64,000 bases of DNA, taken from NCBI RefSeq assembly GCF_001458395.1, contig NZ_CYSR01000026.1, forward strand, positions 29,287 through 93,286, given 5' to 3'. The notes under the pieces are model-generated. The model was not told the DNA's origin, searched no databases, and saw only the letters and a program-made list of their open reading frames with translations. The stretch is from Leisingera aquaemixtae (GTDB lineage: Bacteria > Pseudomonadota > Alphaproteobacteria > Rhodobacterales > Rhodobacteraceae). The position numbers and the translations under genes are program-made. Shown here in pieces: positions 43,260 to 52,563 of the stretch. The number at the start of each line of letters is the position of its first letter. The first letter of the stretch is position 1.

Positions 43260-44156
43260 ATGTCTCAAAGGTTCAATGCGCAGCAGCTGGCAACGGGCTC
43301 TATCTTTGTTGCGCTGGCGGTGATGGGGCTGAAAATCGCGGCCTGGATGATGACCGGCTCGGTGGCCCTGTTGTCCGATGCCCTGGAATCGCTGGTGAAC
43401 ATCGGCGGCGCGGTAATGGCCTGGTTCGCAGTGCGCTATGCGCAGCGGCCGCCGGACGCAGGCCACCCCTATGGCCACCACAAGGCCGAATACTTCTCGG
43501 CAGTGATCGAAGGCATCCTGATCGTGATCGCCGCGCTGGTGATCGTGCATGAGGCCGTGAACGCCCTTTCCCGGCCGGAGATGGCGGATTGGGCCCCCGC
43601 GGGCCTGCTGGTCAACGCGCTGGCGATGGCGGTGAACCTCCTGTGGGCGCAAGTCCTGCTGCGGGCAGGCGCAAGGCTGAGCTCTCCGGCGCTGTCGGCA
43701 GGCGGGCGGCACCTGATGAGCGATGTCTGGACCTCTGCCGGGGTGCTGGCGGGGCTGGGGCTGGCACTGGCCAGCGGCTGGGCCATTCTCGACCCGCTGC
43801 TGGCGCTGCTGGTGGCGGTGAACATCTTGCGGGAGGGGTGGCGGGTGATCGCGTCCTCCGTCAACGGGCTGATGGACATGGCCGCACCCGAAGCGGAGCG
43901 CGCGCGAATCGAGGAGATCATCCACCGCTCCGCGGCCGGGGCGCTGCAGGTGCACGGGCTGAAAACCCGCCGCGCCGGCCGCGCCCTGTTTGTCGAGTTT
44001 CACATGGTGGTGGACGGCGCCATGTCCGTGCAGGCCGCGCATGACATTTGCGACCGGGTGGAGGCGGCCCTGAAAGCGGCGCTTCCGGATGCGCAGGCGG
44101 TGATTCACGTGGAGCCCGAACACAAGCTGGAGCCGGCCGGGATCAAGCCGCGCTGA
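43260..44156 (+). CDS. Cation diffusion facilitator (CDF) metal exporter
   Basis: A 298-residue protein with six membrane helices and a C-terminal cytoplasmic ferredoxin-like domain (about 205-295). Metal-site regions are LLSDALESLVNI in helix 2 and HLMSDVWTSAGV in helix 5. DAGHPYGHHKAEYFSA between helices is the CDF signature. It should export Zn, Fe, Mn or Co in exchange for protons; the selectivity is not clear from the motifs. It follows the TauE gene closely. Confidence 0.92.
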   Translation: MSQRFNAQQLATGSIFVALAVMGLKIAAWMMTGSVALLSDALESLVNIGGAVMAWFAVRYAQRPPDAGHPYGHHKAEYFSAVIEGILIVIAALVIVHEAVNALSRPEMADWAPAGLLVNALAMAVNLLWAQVLLRAGARLSSPALSAGGRHLMSDVWTSAGVLAGLGLALASGWAILDPLLALLVAVNILREGWRVIASSVNGLMDMAAPEAERARIEEIIHRSAAGALQVHGLKTRRAGRALFVEFHMVVDGAMSVQAAHDICDRVEAALKAALPDAQAVIHVEPEHKLEPAGIKPR

Positions 44157-44219
44157 AGCGTTTGCAATTCCGCCCGGCCTCCCGTTTAAGCGCTGTCAAA
44201 CAGGCAAAGGAGCAGGCGC

Positions 44220-45575
44220 ATGGCGATGGAGTGGAACAGGCTGCTGAACCCGGGGCGGCTGTGCCGGCCGGAGTATGGCGAGAAACCGGGCCGCCCGGCC
44301 TACCTGCAGGACTACGACCGGATCCTGTTTTCGGAGCCATTCCGCCGCCTGGCGCAGAAAACCCAGGTGCACCCGCTGCATAACCATGACCACGTGCACC
44401 ACCGGATGATCCACAGCATGGAAACCGCCAGCGTGGGTCGTTCGCTGGGCGCAGGGGTAGGAGCTGCGCTGGCGGAGCGCGGCAGCCTGGCAGCGGATCA
44501 GGTGGCGCGTCTGGCAGGCCACGTCGAGGCCGCCTGCCTGGTGCATGACATCGGCAACCCGCCGTTTGGCCACTCCGGCGAGGACAGCATCGGCGACTGG
44601 TTCGCAGCTCAGTTCCGGTCCGGCCACGGCATCGCAGCACAAGTGCCGCCGCACCTGCGCGCCGAGTTCGAGCATTTCGAGGGCAACGCGCAGGGTTTCC
44701 GCATCGTCGGGCGCTTGGAATACGCGCAGCAGCAGGGCGGGCTGCGGCTCAGCTATGCGACGCTGGGGGCGTTCATGAAATACCCCTGCACCCGTCTGGC
44801 GCGGGATGAGGCTGTTGGGGCCGGCAAGGCGCCCTATGTCGGCCTCAAGAAATTCGGCGTGTTCCAGTCGGAAGCAGCGCTGTTTGAAGAGACCGCCGAG
44901 GCGCTGGGCCTTCCGGCCGAACCGGGCGGCTGGCGGCGGCGGCATCCGCTGGCCTTTCTGGTCGAGGCGGCGGATGACATCTGCTACCGCATTCTGGATA
45001 TCGAGGACGCGGCCAGCATGGGCGATTTGGACCGCACTGAGGTTGCGGAGGCGCTGGAAGCGATCGTCGGCAAACCGAACGAGGACCGCGGCCTGCCGAT
45101 GCGCGACCGCATCGGGCTGCTGCGCGCCTTTGCCATCGGCCAGTCGATCGACGCCGCCGTGACCGCCTTTCTGGAAAACTATGACGCCATCCTGATGGGC
45201 GAATTCAACGACGGGCTGATGGAAGTGTCCTCCAAGGCGCAGGCCTTTGCCCGGCTGAAAGAGCTGTCAGAGCAGCGGATCTTTGTGGCCCGCCGCAAGA
45301 CTGAACTGGAGATCACCGGGCGCCAAGTGCTGCACGCGGTGCTGGACCACTTCCACGGTCTTTACGGCGACCTGGCCGCGTGCGGCTGGGACGTCGAGGA
45401 ACTGAAGGCAAGGCACGGCTACTGGGCCAAGCTGATCCGTGCCGTGGATCTGGACCTGCGCAGGGTGGAGGACGCCTATACGGCGATGCACGCGCTGGCT
45501 GATTTCGTCTCCGGCATGACGGACCGCTATGCGCTCAAGGTGCGGGATATGGTTGCGGGATCGGTGTCCCGCTAA
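44220..45575 (+). CDS. dgt: Deoxyguanosinetriphosphate triphosphohydrolase-like protein
   Basis: A 451-residue HD-domain enzyme. The metal-binding histidines and aspartate are in HHRMIHSMETASVGRSLG and CLVHDIGNPPFGHSGE. PLAFLVEAADDICYRILDIEDA is the second conserved block. Such enzymes hydrolyse dNTPs to nucleoside and triphosphate, tuning the dNTP pool. The C-terminal helical part is typical of the longer bacterial subtype. ATG 44226 is an alternative start. The stop interlocks with that of the convergent PAS gene (45572-45575). Confidence 0.93.
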   Translation: MAMEWNRLLNPGRLCRPEYGEKPGRPAYLQDYDRILFSEPFRRLAQKTQVHPLHNHDHVHHRMIHSMETASVGRSLGAGVGAALAERGSLAADQVARLAGHVEAACLVHDIGNPPFGHSGEDSIGDWFAAQFRSGHGIAAQVPPHLRAEFEHFEGNAQGFRIVGRLEYAQQQGGLRLSYATLGAFMKYPCTRLARDEAVGAGKAPYVGLKKFGVFQSEAALFEETAEALGLPAEPGGWRRRHPLAFLVEAADDICYRILDIEDAASMGDLDRTEVAEALEAIVGKPNEDRGLPMRDRIGLLRAFAIGQSIDAAVTAFLENYDAILMGEFNDGLMEVSSKAQAFARLKELSEQRIFVARRKTELEITGRQVLHAVLDHFHGLYGDLAACGWDVEELKARHGYWAKLIRAVDLDLRRVEDAYTAMHALADFVSGMTDRYALKVRDMVAGSVSR

Positions 45576-46249
45576 CCGGCCTTGGAGCCGCTGGCGGCCT
45601 CCCGCGCCTCGTCGCGCTTGCGCTGGGCCATCGTGTCGGTGATGCGGTTGGCCCAGCGGTTGTTCTCATCCGCCAGCGCCTTGATCTCCCGGGCAAGATA
45701 GGCAAAACCCAGACCCGCCTTGCCTGCCCGCGCGGCCTCGATCCCGGCGTTTATGGCCAGAATGGACAGCTTCTGCACCGACCGCAGGATGTTCTCGGCA
45801 AGATTGATGATCTCGGCGTTGGCCGCCTCGGTGCGGTTCAGCGTCTCCTGCAGTTCCCTGCGCAGGCTAACCTCGGCCGAGGCATCCACAACCAGTCCTT
45901 CCAGATAGATCATTTCACCGCTGTCGCTGAACACTGCGTTGCCGCGTTCGCGCACCCAGGTTTCGGAGCCATCGGGCCGGCTGAGCCGGTAGGCAACGTC
46001 CCAGTTTCCCCGCTTTTCAATGGCAGCATCCACATCGGCAAAGACGCGGTCGATATCCTCTGCATGGGTCAATCCGGCATAAGATACCTTTGCGTTTCCC
46101 AGAATGTCCGATTTCGGGCAGCCGCAGAGTTTTTCGACCTGTCCCGCCATGAATTTCATGGTGAAGTTCTCGTCATTGGCGCAGCGGTACACAAAAGCGC
46201 TTCCGGTGCTGAATATGCTGTTGAAAACCGTCAAAGCCTCTCTATCCAC
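45572..46249 (-). CDS. Soluble PAS protein with a chemoreceptor signalling tip
   Basis: A 225-residue protein without membrane segments. A PAS_3-type domain (about 10-128, with WDVAYRLSRPDGSETWVRERG) is joined to a short helical hairpin. Its centre, LAINAGIEAARAGKAGLGFA followed by REIKALA, matches the conserved tip of methyl-accepting chemotaxis proteins. The long coiled coil, HAMP domain and methylation helices are missing. It could signal to a CheA/CheW array from the cytoplasm or act as an adaptor. The TLINRVFADVDAAIEK-like PAS part has no obvious haem or flavin residue. Confidence 0.82.
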   Translation of the reverse strand: MDREALTVFNSIFSTGSAFVYRCANDENFTMKFMAGQVEKLCGCPKSDILGNAKVSYAGLTHAEDIDRVFADVDAAIEKRGNWDVAYRLSRPDGSETWVRERGNAVFSDSGEMIYLEGLVVDASAEVSLRRELQETLNRTEAANAEIINLAENILRSVQKLSILAINAGIEAARAGKAGLGFAYLAREIKALADENNRWANRITDTMAQRKRDEAREAASGSKAG

Positions 46250-46372
46250 TTCGCCCTCCCCGGATGCGGCGCAAATATCGGTAAATCAGGCGCAAAGCTG
46301 CGCTTGCGGAAGATTTGCGCCGGAAGGGTTAAAGAAGTGTTTAGGGTAAAATTAATTTCCTTAAATGAAAAA

Positions 46373-46395
46373 CCCCGGCGCAGGGCCGGGGTTTT
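46373..46395 (-). terminator. Terminator downstream of pckA, symmetric
   Basis: CCCCGGC (46373-46379) and GCCGGGG (46385-46391) form a perfect 7-bp stem with loop GCAGG. It is flanked by five A on the left and four T on the right, so it can end transcripts in either direction. It sits 30 bases beyond the leftward pckA stop. Confidence 0.85.
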
Positions 46396-46421
46396 CTTTC
46401 CTCAGGGGAATGCGGTCGGCC

Positions 46422-48020
46422 TCAGCCGATGGCCGCGGCCTTCACGTCGTCGTCGATGAACGGCAGATACTGTTCGAAGTTGTCGGAGAACATCTGCACC
46501 AGCTTGGCCGCCTGCGCGTCATAGGCCGACTTGTCGTCCCAGGTGCGGCGCGGATCCAGCAGCAGTTCCGGCACGCCCGGCACATTGACCGGCACGTCAA
46601 AGCCGAAGTTGGCGTCCTTGCGGAATTTTGCATCCGCCAGGGAGCCGTCCAGCGCCGCGGTCAGCAGCGCGCGGGTGGCCTTGATCGGCATCCGGCTGCC
46701 GGTGCCATAGGCGCCGCCGGTCCAGCCGGTGTTCACCAGCCAGCAGGTCGCGCCGTGCTGGGCAATCTTCTCGCGCAAGAGGTTGCCGTAAACCTCCGGG
46801 CGGCGCGGCATGAAGGGCGCGCCAAAGCAGGTGGAGAAGGTCGGCTCCGGCTCGGTCACGCCGCGCTCGGTGCCCGCCACCTTGGAGGTGAAGCCGGACA
46901 GGAAGTGGTACATCGCCTGCGCCGGGGTCAGCCGCGCGATCGGAGGCAGCACGCCGAAGGCATCGCAGGTCAGCATAATGATGTTCTTCGGGTGGCCGCC
47001 GCGGGCGCTGGACGATGCATTGGAGATGTAATGCAGCGGGTAGGCGCAGCGCATGTTGGCGGTCAGGCTGTCGTCGTTGAAATCCAGCTCCTTGGTCTCC
47101 GGATCGAACACCATGTTCTCGATCACGGTGCCGAACTTGGAGGTGGTGGCATAGATTTCCGGCTCAGCCTCGGGGTTCAGGTTGATGGTCTTGGCATAGC
47201 AGCCGCCTTCGAAGTTGAAGGTGCCGTTGTCGGCCCAGCCATGCTCGTCATCGCCGATCAGAACGCGGTCGGGGTCGGCGGACAGGGTGGTCTTGCCGGT
47301 GCCGCTAAGGCCAAAGAACACGGCCGTGTCGACCGGGTTGCCCTTGGCGTGGTTGGCGGAGCAGTGCATCGGCATGATGCCCTTTTCCGGCAGCAGGTAG
47401 TTCAGCAGGGTGAACACGGATTTCTTGTTCTCGCCTGCGTATTCGGTGCCGCCGATCAGGATCATCTTGCGGTCGAAGTTCATCGCGATGATCGTGTCGC
47501 TGCGGCAGTCGTGCCGCTTGGGATCGGCCTTGAAGCTGGGGCAGTTGATGACGGTGAAATCGGCGGTGAAATCATCCAGGTCTTCACGGTCAGGACGGCG
47601 CAGCATGGTGCGGATGAACAGGTTGTGCCAGGCCAGCTCGGTCACCATGCGGACGTTGATCGCATGTGCCGGATCAGCGCCGCCCACCAGGTCCTGGACG
47701 AAGTAGTCCTTGCCCTTCATGTGCTCCAGCATGTCGGCATAAAGCGCATCAAAGCCTTCCGGGCTCATCGCCGCATTGTTGTCCCACCAGATGGTGTCGC
47801 GCACGCTGTCGGTTTTTACGACGTGTTTATCCTTGGGCGAGCGGCCGGTGAATTTGCCGGTGGTGACCAGGAAGGCGCCGCCATTGCCCAGCGTGCCTTC
47901 GCCGCGCTTCAGCGCGGCTTCGATCAGCGCCGGCTCCATGAAGTTGTAATAGACATTGCCCAGGCCCTCGATGCCCTGATCTTCGAGGCGGAATTGCGGG
48001 TTAACCCGTCCAGATGTCAT
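46422..48020 (-). CDS. pckA: Phosphoenolpyruvate carboxykinase (ATP)
   Basis: A 532-residue enzyme converting oxaloacetate and ATP to PEP, the entry step of gluconeogenesis. Motifs in order: [15 protein letters not shown] (substrate), [17 protein letters not shown], the P-loop [24 protein letters not shown] (metal), and [13 protein letters not shown] 48020 has AGGAG upstream on the reverse strand. Codons open further up are not conserved. Operator-like palindromes lie 130-170 bases upstream, and it is divergent from chvI, as in rhizobia, where ChvI/ChvG and pckA are likewise adjacent. Confidence 0.97.
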   Translation of the reverse strand: MTSGRVNPQFRLEDQGIEGLGNVYYNFMEPALIEAALKRGEGTLGNGGAFLVTTGKFTGRSPKDKHVVKTDSVRDTIWWDNNAAMSPEGFDALYADMLEHMKGKDYFVQDLVGGADPAHAINVRMVTELAWHNLFIRTMLRRPDREDLDDFTADFTVINCPSFKADPKRHDCRSDTIIAMNFDRKMILIGGTEYAGENKKSVFTLLNYLLPEKGIMPMHCSANHAKGNPVDTAVFFGLSGTGKTTLSADPDRVLIGDDEHGWADNGTFNFEGGCYAKTINLNPEAEPEIYATTSKFGTVIENMVFDPETKELDFNDDSLTANMRCAYPLHYISNASSSARGGHPKNIIMLTCDAFGVLPPIARLTPAQAMYHFLSGFTSKVAGTERGVTEPEPTFSTCFGAPFMPRRPEVYGNLLREKIAQHGATCWLVNTGWTGGAYGTGSRMPIKATRALLTAALDGSLADAKFRKDANFGFDVPVNVPGVPELLLDPRRTWDDKSAYDAQAAKLVQMFSDNFEQYLPFIDDDVKAAAIG

Positions 48021-48364
48021 GCGTTTTTTCTCCTGTGGCGGCGCGGGCGGCACGCAGGCTGCGCGGCTGCGCCATTGGGGCAATAGAAAACGGCGTCGCT
48101 GCCGGTGGCGCGGTCTTAACATGGCGTTTTAGTCGGTGAACAGGCCGGCTTACCCTAGTTAGCGCCACCAAGGCGATGTTTAGCGCAACCATTATTTGCA
48201 ATGGCGAAAAGCGCCCGCTTGTTCAGCAGACGCTAAGGTATTTTTGCCCCAATAGAGTCCAAAGATCGCCGCGATTCCTCAAATGGGATTGATTCGGCGC
48301 ATCAGAACGGCGATGAAGTTGGCTAAAACAAAACAGTGAACAGAGCAGATTAGGGGCAATTCCA
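48021..48364. promoter_or_regulatory. Divergent pckA/chvI control region with TTAGCGC-type sites
   Basis: This 344-base gap has no gene I can support. It holds GTTAGCGCCACC (48158-48169) and TTTAGCGCAACC (48179-48190). Both are imperfect versions of GTTAGC|GCTAAC, and their centres are exactly 21 bases apart. A third half-site GCTAAG lies at 48232-48237. The ribosome site of pckA (reverse AGGAG, near 48030-48035) is at the left end. The stretch 48240-48360 before chvI is comparatively A/T-rich, as promoters often are. Confidence 0.45.
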
Positions 48365-49069
48365 ATGTCAAAGATTGCTTTGGTTGACGATGACAGGAAC
48401 ATCCTGACATCGGTTTCCATGACGCTTGAGGCCGAGGGCTTTGAGGTCGAAACCTATAATGACGGCCAGGCGGCGCTGGATGCGTTCAACAAGAAGCTGC
48501 CCGATATGGCGGTGCTGGACATTAAGATGCCGCGCATGGATGGCATGGACCTGCTGCAGCGGCTGCGCCAGAAAACCCAGATGCCGGTGATCTTCCTGAC
48601 CTCCAAGGACGACGAGATCGACGAGGTTCTGGGACTGCGGATGGGTGCTGACGACTATGTCAAGAAACCCTTCTCGCAGAGGCTCTTGGTGGAGCGGATC
48701 CGGGCGCTGTTGCGCCGTCAGGAGGCGATCAGCAGCGATGCCGCCGGCACCAGCAGCCCCGAGACCAAGGTGATGGAGCGGGGCAATCTGCGGATGGACC
48801 CGCTGCGCCACGCGGTCAGCTGGAAGGGCAGGGATGTGTCGCTGACGGTGACCGAATTCCTGTTGCTGCAGGCGCTGGCCCAGCGGCCGGGGTTTGTCAA
48901 AAGCCGCGACCAGCTGATGGATGTGGCCTATGATGACCAGGTTTATGTGGACGACCGCACCATCGACAGCCATATCAAGCGTCTGAGGAAGAAGATGCGC
49001 AGCGCGGATCCGGAATTTGCGGCAATCGAAACTCTTTATGGAATCGGTTACCGTTATAATGAAGAATAG
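48365..49069 (+). CDS. chvI: Response regulator ChvI, OmpR family
   Basis: A 234-residue regulator. The receiver domain (1-120) has phospho-acceptor D52 ([12 protein letters not shown]), acidic DDD at 8-10 and the conserved Lys in DDYVKKPF. A winged-helix OmpR domain (about 135-232) follows, with [17 protein letters not shown]. In alphaproteobacteria ChvI answers acid, envelope stress and host cues. It is divergent from pckA and followed after 50 bases by the kinase gene. The gap between them holds a GGGGC-GCAA-GCCCC tetraloop hairpin (49085-49098). Confidence 0.95.
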   Translation: MSKIALVDDDRNILTSVSMTLEAEGFEVETYNDGQAALDAFNKKLPDMAVLDIKMPRMDGMDLLQRLRQKTQMPVIFLTSKDDEIDEVLGLRMGADDYVKKPFSQRLLVERIRALLRRQEAISSDAAGTSSPETKVMERGNLRMDPLRHAVSWKGRDVSLTVTEFLLLQALAQRPGFVKSRDQLMDVAYDDQVYVDDRTIDSHIKRLRKKMRSADPEFAAIETLYGIGYRYNEE

Positions 49070-49119
49070 GCGGCACGTTTAAGCGGGGCGCAAGCCCCCG
49101 GCCGGAGGAGTGGGCGCGC

Positions 49120-50835
49120 ATGCGCGATACCAGCATAGTGCAACGCCAGCAGGGCGGCGATGTGGTCTTGGGGGAGGATTGGGTCACCCCCGAGCAATCC
49201 GTCACGCGGGAAATGCGGGTCAAACGCGCGCGCCGCGGGCTGCTGTCGCTCAAGGGCTCGCCGCTCACCCGCAAGATCATCACCTTCAACCTGATTGCGC
49301 TGATCATTCTGGTCTCTGGCATCCTCTATCTGAATTCCTCGCGCCAAAGCCTGGTGCAGCAGCGTGCCGGCGCGCTGGTCTCTGAGGCGATGCTCGCAGC
49401 CGACGTGTTTGAAGCGGAAATGCCGGCTGCAGGATCGGTCAGCTTTGCGGCCGGCGATGGCATCCAGGCCGAGGACACGCTGGCGCGTCTCAGCCTGCGC
49501 GGCGGCGTTGAGGCTTTTGTCTTCGACACCACCGGCAATCTGATTTCCAGCGTCAAGGGAGTCGATCGCAGCGATGCCCTGAATGTGCTGAATGACAGCG
49601 GCACCAGCAGGACTCTGATCAGCGATATGCTGTCTGCACTGTGGGGCATTGCCGGCAGCAGCAGCGCACCTGCTAGCGGCACGGAGGGTCCCGGCCCGTC
49701 GCTGGAGCAGCGGCTGGGCGGCCTGGTCGGCCAGGCGATGAACGGCGGCACCGGGGTTGAAACCGTGGTCGACACCACCGGCAGCCGGGTGATTTCTGCC
49801 GCGACACCGATCCTCCACAACGGGGCGGCCGTCGGCGTGATTGCCCTGACTTCGCCCACCGGCGAAGTGGACGCGCTGGTGCGCGGCGAGCAGGAGCGGG
49901 TGCTGCAGATGTTCGTTGTCGCCCTGCTGGTCTCGGTCGGCCTCAGCCTGGTGCTGGCCTCCACCATCGCCAACCCGCTGGCCGACCTCGCCGAGGCCGC
50001 CGAACTGGGCCGCGAGCGCGGCAGCCGCAAATCCAGCCCGGGCCGGATCCGCATTCCCGACCTCTCCGCCCGCCCGGATGAGATCGGCCGCCTCAGCCGG
50101 GCTTTGCGCGGCATGGTCAAGGCGCTGTATTCCCGCATCGACAGCAACGAACAGTTTGCTGCCGATGTGGCGCATGAAATCAAGAACCCTCTGGCCAGTT
50201 TGCAGTCGGCCGTCGGCACCCTGCGCATGGTCAAGCGCGACGATCAGCGCGAGAAGCTGATGGATGTGATCGAACATGACGTACGTCGCCTGGACCGGTT
50301 GGTCAGCGACATCTCCAATGCCTCGCGGCTCGACGCCGAGCTGGTTAAGGAGGAGGAAGAGGAGTTCGACCTGCTGGCCATGCTGGGCAATCTGAACCAG
50401 TATCTGGGCGAGGACGCCCGCGCCAAGGGGATCGACTATATCACCGATCTTCCGGCCCAGCCGATTATGCTGCAAGGGCTGGAGGCCCGGCTGGCACAGG
50501 TCTTTGTCAACCTGATCACCAACGCCATCTCCTTCTGCGAGGAGGGCGACGCCATCCGCGTCTGGGCGCGGCGCCGCGCCAACCGGGTGCTGGTGGTGGT
50601 CGAGGACACCGGCCCCGGCATCCCGGACCAGGCGCTGTCCAAGATCTTCAAACGCTTCTACTCGCAGCGCCCGATGGAGCATTTCGGCAATAACTCCGGC
50701 CTTGGCCTGGCGATCTCCAAGCAGATCGTCGAGGCACATGGCGGCGTGATCTGGGCCGAAAACATCCGCCCGACTGAGGCCGATGTCACCTCCGAACCCC
50801 TGGGCGCGCGGTTCGTGGTTGGTCTGCCGGTGTAA
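49120..50835 (+). CDS. chvG: Sensor histidine kinase ChvG
   Basis: A 571-residue inner-membrane kinase. First membrane helix: ITFNLIALIILVSGILYL. Periplasmic sensor: about residues 75-265. Second helix: MFVVALLVSVGLSLVLAS. HAMP: about 285-340. HisKA has H352 (DVAHEIKNPLASL), and the HATPase region contains NLITNAISFCEEGD, DTGPGIP and GLGLAISKQIV. It phosphorylates ChvI. ATG 49120 has GGAGGAG upstream. The gene is three bases from hprK, so signalling and the PTS genes form one operon. Confidence 0.95.
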   Translation: MRDTSIVQRQQGGDVVLGEDWVTPEQSVTREMRVKRARRGLLSLKGSPLTRKIITFNLIALIILVSGILYLNSSRQSLVQQRAGALVSEAMLAADVFEAEMPAAGSVSFAAGDGIQAEDTLARLSLRGGVEAFVFDTTGNLISSVKGVDRSDALNVLNDSGTSRTLISDMLSALWGIAGSSSAPASGTEGPGPSLEQRLGGLVGQAMNGGTGVETVVDTTGSRVISAATPILHNGAAVGVIALTSPTGEVDALVRGEQERVLQMFVVALLVSVGLSLVLASTIANPLADLAEAAELGRERGSRKSSPGRIRIPDLSARPDEIGRLSRALRGMVKALYSRIDSNEQFAADVAHEIKNPLASLQSAVGTLRMVKRDDQREKLMDVIEHDVRRLDRLVSDISNASRLDAELVKEEEEEFDLLAMLGNLNQYLGEDARAKGIDYITDLPAQPIMLQGLEARLAQVFVNLITNAISFCEEGDAIRVWARRRANRVLVVVEDTGPGIPDQALSKIFKRFYSQRPMEHFGNNSGLGLAISKQIVEAHGGVIWAENIRPTEADVTSEPLGARFVVGLPV

Positions 50836-50838
50836 TCT

Positions 50839-51276
50839 ATGCCTGAACCTGAAAGCCTCATCCTGCATGCCTCCTGCGTCGCACTGGAGGGGCGGGGGCT
50901 TTTGATCACCGGCACCTCCGGCCAGGGTAAGTCCGCGCTGGCGCTGCAGCTGATGGCCTTTGGCGCCCAGCTGGTGGCGGATGACCGGGTGCAGGTCCAG
51001 CTTCTGGACGGTCTGCTGGTCGCCAGCACGCCGGAACCGATCCGCGGGCTGATCGAGGCACGCTTTATGGGGCTGCTGCACGCGCAGATCCGCAGCCCGG
51101 TGCCAGTGGCGGCGCTGGTGGACCTCGACGAAACGGAAACCGAACGCCTGCCGGTGCGCCGCACAACCCGGCTTCTGGAGCAGGAGGTGGCCCGGCTCAG
51201 ACGGGTGGACGGCGCCCATTTCGCCCCGGCCCTGATGCAATACCTCAGATGCGGAGCATTGGACCCGGATGCCTGA
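50839..51276 (+). CDS. hprK: HPr kinase/phosphorylase, short alphaproteobacterial form
   Basis: A 145-residue protein made only of the C-terminal catalytic domain; the full-length enzyme of Firmicutes is about twice as long. The P-loop is GTSGQGKS (25-32), followed by [20 protein letters not shown], and the HPr-contact region [13 protein letters not shown]. It phosphorylates HPr on a regulatory serine. It overlaps rapZ by eight bases. Its target HPr, with a Ser at 46, is encoded three genes on. Confidence 0.93.
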   Translation: MPEPESLILHASCVALEGRGLLITGTSGQGKSALALQLMAFGAQLVADDRVQVQLLDGLLVASTPEPIRGLIEARFMGLLHAQIRSPVPVAALVDLDETETERLPVRRTTRLLEQEVARLRRVDGAHFAPALMQYLRCGALDPDA

Positions 51277-52159
51277 GCAGGTGAAACAGGCGGTACCGGC
51301 GGTTCTGGTCACCGGCCCCTCCGGCGCAGGCCGGACCACGGCGATCAACGTGCTGGAGGATCTCGGGTTCGAGGCGATCGACAACCTGCCCCTGCGCCTC
51401 TTGCCCGGGCTGTTCGACGCCGCCGCTGCGCCGCGCCCGATGGCGCTGGGGCTGGACAGCCGCAACCGGGACTTCTCGCCGCGCGCGCTCTTGGATGTGA
51501 TCGACATGCTGGCCGGGCGCGGCGAGCTGGAGCTGACCGTGCTCTATCTCGACGCACAGCCGGATGTGCTGCTGCGCCGTTATTCGGAAACCCGCCGCCG
51601 CCACCCGCTGGCGCCTGCCGAATCTCCAGGCGAAGGCGTGCGCCGCGAACTCGACCTGATGGGGCCGATCCGCGACCGGGCCGACATCCTGCTGGACACA
51701 TCGGAAATGAACGTCCACCAGCTGAAGGCGGAGATTGAGCGCTGGTTCGCACCGGAGGGCAGGGCACTGGCGCTGTCTGTGCAAAGCTTCTCCTACAAGC
51801 GCGGCATGCCGCACGGCATCGATATGGTATTCGACTGCCGGTTCCTGGCGAACCCCTACTGGGAGCCGGCGCTGCGGCGGCTGAGCGGCGAGGACCGTGC
51901 GGTTCAGGACTACGTCAAGACGGACCCCTTGTATGAGCCGTTCTTCACCCGGGTTCTGGACCTGACCCGGCTGCTGCTGCCCGCCTACCGCCACGAAGGG
52001 AAGTCGCATCTTTCCATCGCCTTCGGCTGCACCGGCGGCCAGCACAGATCGGTGACGATGGCGGAAACCCTGGCCAAGGCCCTTGCGGAAGACGGCCAGC
52101 AAGTGTCAATTAGACACCGCGAGCTGCAAGGCCAGCAAAAAAGTGAGAGGCCGGGTTGA
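51269..52159 (+). CDS. rapZ: RapZ-family nucleotide-binding protein
   Basis: A 296-residue protein with N-terminal P-loop domain and C-terminal RNA-binding domain ([20 protein letters not shown] is the C-terminal signature). In E. coli RapZ guides RNase E to the sRNA GlmZ. The Walker A reads GPSGAGRT (16-23), with Arg 22 where Lys is usual. [12 protein letters not shown] and LDSRNRDF are intact. It overlaps hprK upstream and shares its stop with the TTG start of the EIIA gene (TTGA). Confidence 0.93.
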   Translation: MPEQVKQAVPAVLVTGPSGAGRTTAINVLEDLGFEAIDNLPLRLLPGLFDAAAAPRPMALGLDSRNRDFSPRALLDVIDMLAGRGELELTVLYLDAQPDVLLRRYSETRRRHPLAPAESPGEGVRRELDLMGPIRDRADILLDTSEMNVHQLKAEIERWFAPEGRALALSVQSFSYKRGMPHGIDMVFDCRFLANPYWEPALRRLSGEDRAVQDYVKTDPLYEPFFTRVLDLTRLLLPAYRHEGKSHLSIAFGCTGGQHRSVTMAETLAKALAEDGQQVSIRHRELQGQQKSERPG

Positions 52160-52563
52160 TCGGGATTGTGATCGTTGCGCATGGCGGGCTGGCGAAGGAG
52201 TACCTCGCCGCGGTGGAACACGTTGTGGGTCCGCAGCCCAGCCTGGTGGCCATCGCCATCGGACCCGATGACGACCGGGCGGCCAAGCAGGACGAGATCT
52301 GCGCCGCCGCCAATGAGGTCGACACCGGCGGCGGGGTTGTGGTTGTGACAGACCTGTTCGGCGGGTCGCCCTCCAACCTCAGCCTCAAGGCCTGCGCACC
52401 GCCCGACCGCCGCATTCTTTACGGGGCCAACCTTCCGATGCTGATCAAGCTGGCGAAATCCCGCCACTTGCCGGTGGCCGATGCGGTCCGGCAGGCCATG
52501 GAGGCCGGGCGCAAGTATATCAACGCGCAAAACGTAAACCCTGACGGGGAGCAGGCACACTAA
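52156..52563 (+). CDS. PTS EIIA component, mannose family
   Basis: A 135-residue EIIA-Man-like protein. The phospho-histidine is H9 ([15 protein letters not shown]), and [18 protein letters not shown] is the second signature. It starts at TTG 52156, overlapping the rapZ stop. No EIIB, EIIC or EIID sugar-transport gene is near, so it is a regulatory phosphocarrier rather than part of a transporter. Its stop is directly followed by the HPr ATG. Confidence 0.93.
   Translation: MIGIVIVAHGGLAKEYLAAVEHVVGPQPSLVAIAIGPDDDRAAKQDEICAAANEVDTGGGVVVVTDLFGGSPSNLSLKACAPPDRRILYGANLPMLIKLAKSRHLPVADAVRQAMEAGRKYINAQNVNPDGEQAH

Noticed and set aside
46250..46372. CtrA sites (TTAA-N7-TTAA) upstream of the PAS/receptor-tip gene
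   Set aside because: The A/T-rich stretch has TTAA words, but the spacings are 5 or 8, or the second half is TTTA; no exact match was seen.
49054..51507. An 817-codon reverse open frame over chvG and hprK
   Set aside because: The forward frames encode full-length ChvG and HprK with all motifs. The reverse product has antisense-type composition and no ribosome site.
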